NCBI GenBank assembly: GCA_021904315.1
Contig: CM038907.1
Coordinates: forward strand, 23,567,223 to 23,631,222
Direction: 5' to 3'
From: Sphagnum magellanicum
Lineage: Eukaryota > Streptophyta > Sphagnopsida > Sphagnales > Sphagnaceae
Length of the DNA: 64,000 nucleotides
Shown here one piece after another: positions 55,466 through 64,000 of this stretch. Every line of letters starts with the position of its first letter. The stretch's first letter is position 1. The translations under genes and the position numbers were made by a program. The notes beneath the pieces were generated by a model. It saw only the letters and a list, made by a program, of their open reading frames with translations, did no database searches and had not been told where the DNA came from.

Positions 55466-56478
55466 ACTAGTAGAAAAAGGCCTTAAAACTCAATCAATAA
55501 TTTTCTAAACTGAAATATTAGTTTTAGATTCCAAAATCATAATTCAGAATTCAAATATCAATTCTTAGGTCAAATAAGTTTTTTTTAATTTAAATAAAAA
55601 GTCTCAAAATGAAATGTCAATTTTCAGATTCAAATAACAATATTCAAAATTTAAATGTCCATTTTTAGACTCAACTAATAATTTTCTGAGTTGCAATATT
55701 AATGTTGAGAATCCAAAAAAATAATTCAGAGTTGAAATTTCAACTTTCAAATCAATTTTTTTTTCAATTTAATAAAAAACTTCAGAATTGAAATATCAAT
55801 TTTCAGATTTAAAAAAATAATCAAATTAAAAATTTCCATTTTTAGACTCAATTGATAATTTTCTGAATTGAAATATTAATTTAAAATTCGAAAATAATAA
55901 TTTAAAATTCAAATTTCAAAATTTTTATCAAACAAGCTTTTTGAATAAAATAAAAAATTTTATTTTCGACTAAAAATTTTCAAATTCAATTAATGTTTTA
56001 AACAATTGATGTCGTAATTTTTTGTTTCAAATATGATTTCAAATTCATATATATATATATTTAAAAATTTAAATTAAAAAAATCAGAGTTTAATTATCAA
56101 ATTCAAATATACATACATATGTAATCATTATATATATTAGACATATGTACATATATAATATATACCTTAAATATAATTTTAATGCATACATGAAAATACA
56201 TTTTAAGTCACTATAAAATACCTTTAAAATGTAACTAATTTGGTGACTATTATGAGTAATGGGACATATCAACCTATTAATGGATGAAAATAGACCCAAA
56301 AACGATCCAACTGATAGGATGAAGTTTTCCAATGGTTGCATCATAGTACTAAAAATGACCAAAATAGTTGAAATTTGATCTTGTAGTTACAAATATTCCC
56401 AAACCTAGTCACAAATGACTCAAATCACATGTAGTCGCAGATGGAGTGGTTACATTTTGGTTAATTTCTACTAGTCAT
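55466..56478. repeat. Sub-element with ACTAGTAGAAA inverted ends and about 180-bp tandem repeats
   Basis: ACTAGTAGAAA at 55467-55477 is the exact inverted complement of TTTCTACTAGT at 56468-56478. Inside, ACTCAA(T/C)...TAATTTTCTGA(A/G)TTG(C/A)AATATTA recurs from about 55487, 55668 and 55845, a period of about 177-181 bp. Resembles a MITE or a CACTA-type non-autonomous element; no target duplication seen. Confidence 0.5.
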
Positions 56479-56499
56479 AAACAAGACATACTAAATAGT

Positions 56500-57220
56500 A
56501 ATGATTTAAAGAGAGAAGGCTTTTGAGACTATGCAACTACCAAGGAGAAGGTTGGGTTTAAAGCATTTGAACTACTCAAGCACTAATCATCCAACATTTT
56601 CATGAAATCATCTCCAAACTATGAAGTGTAACAAAGAAGGTCAATTGTCACCTTAAATTCTTGAAGGTAATGAATTAGATGCACTTCAAATTGCTTCACA
56701 CCAATTTTTAGCCTCATGACATCTTTCCGATTAAGAAAGACAATAGTTTCGATGGTCCACTAGTCTATCACCGCTTGTTAAAAATGTGCAACAAGAAAGT
56801 TTGATCTTTTGGGCCTTCTATAATTAGTCCAAAAAGCTTGGCTTGATGTGTTTAGCAATAATTTTTGTTTGCAATGCTTTTTAACATTTCTCATGTCCAC
56901 ACCCAAAGCCTTTAATGCCCCCTTGTTGCTCCCCATTTGAAAAGATGCAAAGGTGCACAGTATGTCCTTGGCCATCACCAATTTACTAGGCCATTGACCT
57001 ATCACATGATTATATAATCTAACTTTGAAGTTTTGAATTAATTATTTGCCATGTTTCAACATGGGTTTTGCAAGTACAAAGGCACCATACCAGTTCAAAA
57101 ATTTCATGGGACAAAGTTTTTTCAACAATGTTATGATTTGTTGCAACATCATAACCTTTCAAGAAATCTACAATGCACATAGCTAGGGTCCTTGTAGCAC
57201 CTATAATGGATCTAGGACCT
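56500..57220 (-). pseudogene. Transposon-type ORF remnant, family unassigned
   Basis: The minus-strand frame 56778-57005 reads VIGQWPSKLVMAKDIL, KALGVDMRNVKKHCKQK and AFWTNYRRPKRSNFL. After a stop, the same frame continues with WTIETIVFLNRKDVM, QFEVHLIHYLQEF. It reads as a conserved protein with scattered stops and looks like the kind of repetitive ORF carried by plant DNA transposons, but I cannot name the family. Confidence 0.35.
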
Positions 57221-60200
57221 CATTTTGCAACATGACTAGTAGATTCAAACCTAATATGTTCTAAAAAAACCTTCTTTTCTTCTCAGTGTTATGTTTCCTA
57301 CTTAACACACATTTGGGATTCTTGATCCCTCAAACTGTGTTGCCAAGTTTGTTGGTATTCTCTTCTATGAACTAACCTTCCCTCTTCATCATCCTCACAT
57401 TTGGATTCCTTTGTGCCCTCACTACCTTCAACTCCCAACCTTAATCCTTCTACAAGTTCAACTAGCTGATTTCGATGTTTTGGAGCATACTTTCATTTAT
57501 TCTTGAAGTTAACCATGATGTTCAAGTTCAAAGCATTCAATCGAAAAAAAAAAAAACTTGGCTCTAAGGTAAAATGATAGATGCAAACTTACAAGTTCAA
57601 TAAAAAAACTTACGGATTTTCATGTTCCAACTAACCTGCATTCACAAACAACATTCAAAAATTAATGCTCCTTTGAAACACATGCTCTTCATGAACAACA
57701 AAAAACAAAACCTTAAAATTGGAATAGAAATCATCAAGAGCATTACCATTAGGTTGAAGTGGTAGTTTCCTCACTAGAACATGAAAGTGTTGTAAGTTTA
57801 AAACTAAATACAAACCAAAACCTTTGACATAACCAAAGTACATGAACATGATTTCAGACACCAAATTCACCGCCCAATGTAATCTTCAAGATATTGACAT
57901 AAAAAATATTGAAGGTCACATTGGGTGATGAGCATGTTGTAATTGTTCCTTGGTGTTTGTAACTTTGATGTGCCCAAAAAATTGACGACAATGGAAAATG
58001 AAGATCCACTGGTTGCTTGTTACTTGAAGGGTGGTGGCCATCGAACAAGGAAAAATCTTTGTTATGCCCACTAGTTGTTTGTTGCTTGAAAAGTGGTGGC
58101 CATTGAGCACGGCAAAATCCTTCCAACGCCTATGAAACTATTTCCCCATGAAACCTAATGGCCATCAATGCATACCAAAAACTTTCAAAACGCCTGAACC
58201 CTTACCAAAATCTACATATGTAACCTAAAGGACATTGATGCATGGCAAAACTTTCAAAAGGAGACTAAGTTTAAGCCTCCATGACATCATCTTCAATTTT
58301 GGACTAAACATCTCACACACAAATCAAAGAAACCTTCATCAATGGCAACAAATCCTTTTAGATCTTGCTAAAGATGAACAAAGGAGCTTCCCATATGTTT
58401 GTCCATTCCATATTGGATGAAACAATTTTCATCTACATAGGTTACTATGGTTCCTTGGCCAATTCAATTTGCATCTATTGAATACTTAAATAAAAAAATT
58501 TGGAATTTTAGTTAAATGACAAGCAAAATATTCTTGAGATTATGTATAAAAATTTTCATATATATATATTTTTTCAAGAACTAAAATATTTGAAAATATC
58601 AACATGAAGTTTAAAACTATATAGTAAATTTTAAAGTGGCCAATTGATACTAAGGTTGATTAATGGTTTTTATATATGCTCATTGAATTTTAGATTTTCA
58701 TTTTAAACAACATCCATTTACCTAATTTTACACTTGGATGAAATGATTTTCATCGACATTATAAATATAATATATATATGGGCAAATTTATATATCATAT
58801 GTATATGGTCAAGTTTGGGAATGAATTTAGAACTTAATTTCATTTCAATAGATGGCCTCAATTTTTTAACGCAAAATGAATCATAAGTGTACAAAACATG
58901 ATTAAAATTATTACATGTATAAAATATTCACAAATTATGTAAAAACATTTTCTGATTATAGTATACCATAGGAACCATATACTAGATCCACCCACATTAC
59001 ATCAAATATCTATGGAAATACAATCTTGCCTTCACATAAACAATATTTTCTCTTCGAGAAGGTCCTCAAAATTAACAAATTTTAGTGGTCAAAAACACGT
59101 TCAGATGTAAAAAGAGACTACATAAATTTTAGAATTCAAAAGATACATTTCAATATTTTATGACATCATGCCTTCACAATCATCAAACTATGACCCTACA
59201 AAAAAATTCAAAAGGAATGGATAAATTTTACATTAAAATTAAGGATGTGCAAAATTTCAGCCTTTGTTAACATAACATTCTGCACTCCCTAATATTCACT
59301 AACAATCCATTGAAACATTTTGGAATCATACAAAACTCTTTGAGATAAAAGTTCACAAGTATAAAAAAATTATGCAACTTATTTCATAAAATTTGAATGT
59401 TTACAACTCATGCAACAAATTTTCAAAATTAAGGGGGTGAAGGATTTTTTCCTTGTCAACCTAGTCCTTTGTACATTATATTATGATTACACCTTTAAGT
59501 ATTTTCTAACGTCCACAATGGATGCTTGTCCATGCTTTTCTATAGTTTCTTCCCAAATCATTTGGATCCGTTCTCCATCTTCTCACACCATGTCCTCCAA
59601 TGCACGCATTTGCACTAAGGCAAAGAAATGTGACATCTTTAATCAAATGCCCACTAACAATAGTAACCTTTTGTAGGTGTATTCAATTTTTTCATTGCTA
59701 TTGCCATGCTAAATATTTGAACCACCAAATAGTGAATGCCCATCATGTTTCAAGATATCAACAACCTTGTGCTAATGATCTAAATATTTTGCTCATCTCA
59801 TCTTTGACATTGATTCCTGAATTGCCCTTTTAATAGGGCATGCACAACTAGTATCTTGGTCTAATGTGTGCTAGAAAAAAACCTTCACGAACCTTATTTC
59901 CCAAGGAACAATTTGGTAAAGCGTTTTTTGTTGAAGCATGGAACATATTTTTTTTGCCTTGTCATGAAAGTGAATCCATGGGAGTTTAAATTGTTCATTT
60001 TAAGGAAGGCACTTGTTGTTGCTAAAAATATGCCAAACAAAATTCTAGTCCCACTTGATAGCCTCCAATATCATTGCATTTGCAATTTAGGCATTTAGTA
60101 ATAAACCCCAACCTTTGTTGCTTTACTTGTTCCTTGTGTTTAGTTTCTACAAGCATTTAAGTTTAAACTATTTCAAATGTTATTCATATTCGAGATATTT

Positions 60201-61582
60201 GTGGAACATATCAACAAGCGTTTAGACATCGCGTGCTTCTAGCAAGTCCATTGCACGGGAGATTGATGAAGCCACTGCCTCTACTTATTTATCCTTAACA
60301 ACCAAACATGAAAAACAAATTTTAAAGATTGGAAACACCCTTCAAAATGCAACCCAAAACAAAACAACTTTCACAACTGAAAATACAATATGCTTTACTA
60401 CATAACATTCTTGTAATGTAAGTTAAACAACATGAAACAAACTATTTGATAGGTTTCGATCAGCTTTGAAACATGGGTACTTTCACAACATAGAACCTAG
60501 AGGTTGTAAGACATCTATTTTGGAACAAACATATTCTTGAACTTATTGTTTAGGTTTCAGGATTAAATGAAACATGGCTACGTTCACAAGAGGCACTCGA
60601 AACATAACTAGTCCAACTTTTAGTAATTATAAAAACATGGATATCAAGATGCGAAAAACTCTAGATAGAATTGGGAGCCATGCTTAATATACAACTTATG
60701 GGAGCTTTAAGGAAATTATAGTTTACCAATTGGTGAAGGTTAAAATATGTATATGGAAGGAAATAACTAGTCAAAACATAACTACAAGTTAATTTAAACC
60801 TAGAGATCCATGAAACTTGAGTGGGTTTATGGATAACTTTTGTCATTACTTGAAACATGGACAATGAGACAACCTAAGTCAAAACATAATAATTAAACAC
60901 CATAATTGTCCATGTTTCCTAAACTCAAAAAGTTCACTTCGTTAGGTTTTAAACATTGATAATGACACAACAATAAATCCAAACATAATTATAATGATCC
61001 AAAGAACATGGAATCTTGAAACTTGAAAACAATTATGGTTTAAGTTTTAGGAAGGAAGGGAATTCAGATAATGAAATTACTTACATCCAAAACATAACTA
61101 TAAAGCAATAGAAGCACACAATTGATGGTTTATGTTTCGACAATGCTTCACAAATGGATAACAAGTAATGGTACATCATAATCTAAGAGATGGTGTGTCA
61201 ACTTTTTAAAATTAGTTATGAGACAAGGAGAGGAGGTTTAGAATTAAAACATGAATGAAATTTAAAAACATAAATTTTTGTACCCTAGGGTTGATCAATT
61301 ATAATAATAATTAAACATTTAAAGGATGTAAAGATTTGAATATGAATATTGAAGGCAAACATGCATAATGCGTAAAAACTATCTATAACTTTACTTTGAA
61401 TAGAGAAAAATATATTGAAACATGGCTTATTGTGGGATTATTGTAGATTTTTTTCGCATGCACTTGTTGAATGCACAATAAGTTATATTATTGAAGTTTT
61501 CATTCCCCACAAATCTTCTTAGCTTTTCTGTAAACATGTATTTTGTTGCAGTTCATTAGTCCCATTTAAGTAGATTGCATTG
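57221..61582. other. AT-rich DNA, no gene seen
   Basis: 57995-58120 contains a diverged 61-bp tandem duplication (GGTTGCTTGTTACTTGAAGG / AGTTGTTTGTTGCTTGAAAA). 60300-61300 repeats GAAACATGG and AAACATAACTA motifs irregularly. No frame here is supported as a gene. Confidence 0.4.
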
Positions 61583-62298
61583 ATCTTGTGACCCTAGCTT
61601 TGGGCTTGCAACCAAGGTAAGGGCTTGTGACTAAAGTAAAGGCTTGCAAAGGTGTGGGCTGAAAGTGAAGCCCGGGAATCACATTTCATGCTCCCAGGAA
61701 TGTAGGAAGGTGTGAGGGAATGAACCCACACACTCCCAAGTGGCGTCCCACCTTGGGAGTTGGAATACCAATGGACTTCTGAATTTTTAGAGAGCAATCA
61801 CAAGGGTCAAAATTCATTGGATTGAAGATTTCCTTATACTATTGAAAAGCTCTTGGAATGTAAATGTCTAAAATGGGCTCACACGTCCCATTTGAATATT
61901 TAAAATAAAAGTTATAGTCGAAAGAAAGGTTGCGAGTCAAACTGCCAATTTGACTTTCGACCACTAAAAGTTTGGAATCTCCTTAATATATTTGCATGCA
62001 GGTGGCGTGCCACATATTTTTGGAAAGATCTCGATGAGGGCTATAACTTTTTTTAATCCCTCACCTTAATCAAAGGTTTGCACAAAAAGTTATGGGTTTC
62101 CAAGTCATGAGAGTCCCGAAATAAAATGACATTTGAGTGTAGGCCTCGTGGCCAGGCATAGAGAATATTATAAGGGAAAAGGTGGTGGTTTCCGCCAAGT
62201 TCGAGCCATGGTGAATCTTGTGAATCCATGTGTGCTCTTGTAGGTTTGTGTAGGTCCATGGGAATAATTATTCTGCTTGTCATTCGTCCTAGTCCCCA
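61583..62298 (+). repeat. LTR-like repeat family, copy 2
   Basis: Starts TGTGACCCTAGC (a slightly deleted form of the TGTCGTAACC start) and carries a TATA-like TATTATAAGGG near 62167. It ends CCTAGTCCCCATC directly before the next copy. About 715 bp. More diverged than the other copies. Confidence 0.55.
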
Positions 62299-63420
62299 TC
62301 TGTCGTAACCCTAGCCTTGAGCTCGCGACCAAGGCAAAGGGCTTGCAAGGGTGTGAGCCAAAAGGAAGCCCAGGAGTCGAGGCAAAGGCATTGCAAGGGT
62401 GCGGGTCAAGAGGAAGCCGGGGAGTCACATCACATACTCCCGGGAGTGTTAGAAAGTGTGAGGGAGTATGAGGGAATGAACCCTCACACTCCCAAGGCAA
62501 CTCCCACTTTGGGAGATGGAGTCCTAGTGGACTCCCAAAACTTCAGAGAGCAATTTCAAGGACCAAAACCCAATGGCTTGTGACGTTCTTTATATCATTG
62601 AAAAGCTCTTGGAACCTAAATGTCTAAAATGGGCTCGCATTGCTCACTTGGACATTTGAAATGTAAGTTATGGCCAAAAGAAGGGTCGGGAGTTAAACTT
62701 CCAGTTTGACTCCCGACCACAAAAAATCAAGAATCGACCCGATTTACTTAGTTGTAGGGGGCGTGCCACATATCATTGGAAAGTTCTTGACGAGAGCTAC
62801 AAATTTGCTTTAGACCGCACCTCAATTGAAGGTTTGCTCGCAAAGTTATGGGGCTCCAAAGTCGTGGAAGTCCCAGTTGGCGGGATTTCGGGATTTCGGG
62901 ACTCCCACTCGGGAGTCCCGGGAAAAAGAGCCATTTGGATGTAGCCTCTGTGGAGAGTTGCAGAGTATACTATAAGGGGGAAGGCGATGGCTTCCCCCAA
63001 GTCCGAGCCGTGGTGAGTCTTGTGTGTCCGTGTTGCCTGTGGCTCGTCTTAGCACTAAGGGTGCTCCAACTATGCACTAACCACTTTGTGTGGGTTGTGT
63101 GCAAGCCCGTGTGAGTGAGTGAAACTTGTCAACTCTTCCTAGTCCCATCCCGGAGTTCTAACACGCCCCTCCCCCCTCAAAGTGTTGTGAGCTAAGGAGC
63201 GTGCTCCGACTCCTCCTTCTTCCATTGTTTTCTATTTAGGCTCACATTTGAGTCCTTTAAGGAGTTGGGAGTGCGTCACCATCCCAGAGCTCCTGCACAC
63301 CTCTCTACCCTTGAAGTGCTATGAACCAAGGAACGTACCCCAACTCCTTCTTCTTTCGTTGTTTTCATTTTTGGGCTTATAGTTGAATCTATCAAGGAGT
63401 TTGGGGGTGCGTTAATTGAA
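62299..63420 (+). repeat. LTR-like repeat family, copy 3, with duplicated 3' block
   Basis: Starts TGTCGTAACCC with an internal duplication of the GGAAGCC...GGGAGTC segment near 62360-62440 and a TATA-like ACTATAAGGGGG (62969-62980). The final block (GGAGTT...GGAGTGCGTCA) is present twice, about 63153-63280 and 63283-63414. The perfect hairpin at 62897-62920 is specific to this copy. Confidence 0.55.
62897..62920. repeat. Perfect 10-bp-stem hairpin
   Basis: CGGGACTCCC, loop ACTC, GGGAGTCCCG. Preceded by two copies of CGGGATTT. Palindromic and GC-rich in an AT-rich setting. Confidence 0.85.
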
Positions 63421-64000
63421 GTAAATGTCAAATGCCAAGTGTTTCGACTAACTTGTATCCAAATAACAATTTCTTTTTGGATAATTTCGGAACATGTCAT
63501 TAGCCTCGTGCAAGGTAGCATTTCGTAATATACTTTTTCAAGCTCTTATTTCTTTTTCTTATTTTTGAGCATTCCCCATAATTTGTGGGTAGGTGAAATT
63601 GGGGTGTGTACTTCTTTTTGGATGCACTCCGACTGCATTTCCCCCTCATGTTTCAAAAGTTCACTTTGTTTGAACCTTTTCACATTTTTTGACTACCTTG
63701 AATTCGATTCAAGAGAAAATTATAGTTGCATGTTTCTTGTTATTCTCTTATTATGATCTGGATTTTGTTAGCCTCTAAGTCTTGTAAAATACTTTTTATG
63801 AGCTAGTCCATGTTCCACGGTTTAGCTTACATCATCGTTGGAATTCTCCAAAGGAAGGTTTTTTTCCTTTTTCCTTTTCTGCTGCATTAGTCAAACAATT
63901 TTCATACTAGCAGGGTAATTACACTTTGGTTTCGACAATGCTTCCAACTTTGCCCTATATTCCAAAACATTACCACCCTTTGTAAGGATGTTGCCTTCAA
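63421..64000. other. Intergenic DNA to window end, no gene seen
   Basis: Short frames only; no domain or repeat recognised. Confidence 0.4.

Larger units (their letters stand above)
53750..56478 (+). repeat. Large AT-rich repeat element, copy B
   Basis: Inverted sister of 1672-4400. Begins near ACTAGTCTATGCGACTAAA (53757), followed by GACTAAA/TTAGTTGCAA motifs, CACGTG-like sites, the CCTA/TAGG block (54143-54370) and the shared TTCATCCC...TTAATGTGAAA stretch (54419-54455). Ends near TTTCTACTAGT (56468-56478). ACTAGT-type sequence at the outer ends suggests terminal inverted repeats, but no target duplication was found. Confidence 0.5.

Overview
The window looks like gene-poor, repeat-dense nuclear DNA of a land plant. 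The evidence is: LTR retrotransposons whose primer-binding sites match plant initiator tRNA-Met, a decayed plant-type mannan endo-1,4-beta-mannosidase fragment, a low-GC background with AT-rich repeats, plant-style DNA transposons, and no compact gene array. A large repeat-rich genome (gymnosperm, fern, lycophyte or moss) fits; the sequence alone does not fix the species. I see no intact host protein gene of recognisable family.

Layout. 1-9.7 kb: AT-rich repeats (copy A of a large element that recurs inverted at 53.7-56.5 kb), an LTR-like repeat at 5.8-6.6 kb, and two tandem, decayed FCP1/NIF-type (HAD phosphatase) pseudogenes on the minus strand. 10.98-19.1 kb: a complete but inactivated Ty3/gypsy element on the minus strand (LTRs of about 0.91 kb, gag, protease, RT, RNase H, integrase) carrying four nonsense codons and a frameshift. 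19.8-20.1 kb: a hAT-type MITE with a perfect 8-bp target duplication. 22.4-26.7 kb: compositionally distinct DNA with a cluster of perfect heat shock elements placed upstream of a TATA-like box, a 37-codon ORF and a poly(A) signal. 27.8-28.3 kb: a minisatellite whose units each fold back on themselves, next to a hAT-like transposase remnant. 32.2-39.1 kb: LTR remnants, a 131-bp tandem duplication and a 2.4-kb fold-back element.

The most notable object is a decayed Ty3/gypsy element at about 38.6-45.8 kb (minus strand). Between its protease and its reverse transcriptase lies a C5-cytosine DNA methyltransferase domain. Motifs I, IV, VI, VIII and IX/X are readable in order and in one frame, the same frame as the flanking protease and RT pieces. 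This implies a retrotransposon lineage whose polyprotein contained its own DNA methyltransferase. It is now broken by stops and deletions.

46.04-51.44 kb holds an apparently intact, very recently inserted Ty1/copia element (minus strand): 318-bp LTRs that look identical, a 5-bp target duplication, and an uninterrupted 1365-aa gag-pol whose C-terminal 28 codons lie inside the 3' LTR. Its primer-binding site matches the anticodon region of initiator tRNA-Met (half-tRNA priming as in Drosophila copia) instead of the tRNA 3' end. Downstream are the mannanase pseudogene (52.1-52.5 kb), inverted AT-rich copy B (53.7-56.5 kb), a transposon-type ORF remnant (56.5-57.2 kb), low-complexity DNA, and tandem LTR-like repeats (61.6-63.4 kb) related to the one at 5.8 kb.

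Most inactivating changes that can be assigned (gypsy element 1, mannanase, methyltransferase) are C-to-T or G-to-A, as expected from deamination of methylated cytosine in silenced plant DNA. All statements rest on reading the sequence and the translations by eye; no alignment or database search was run.
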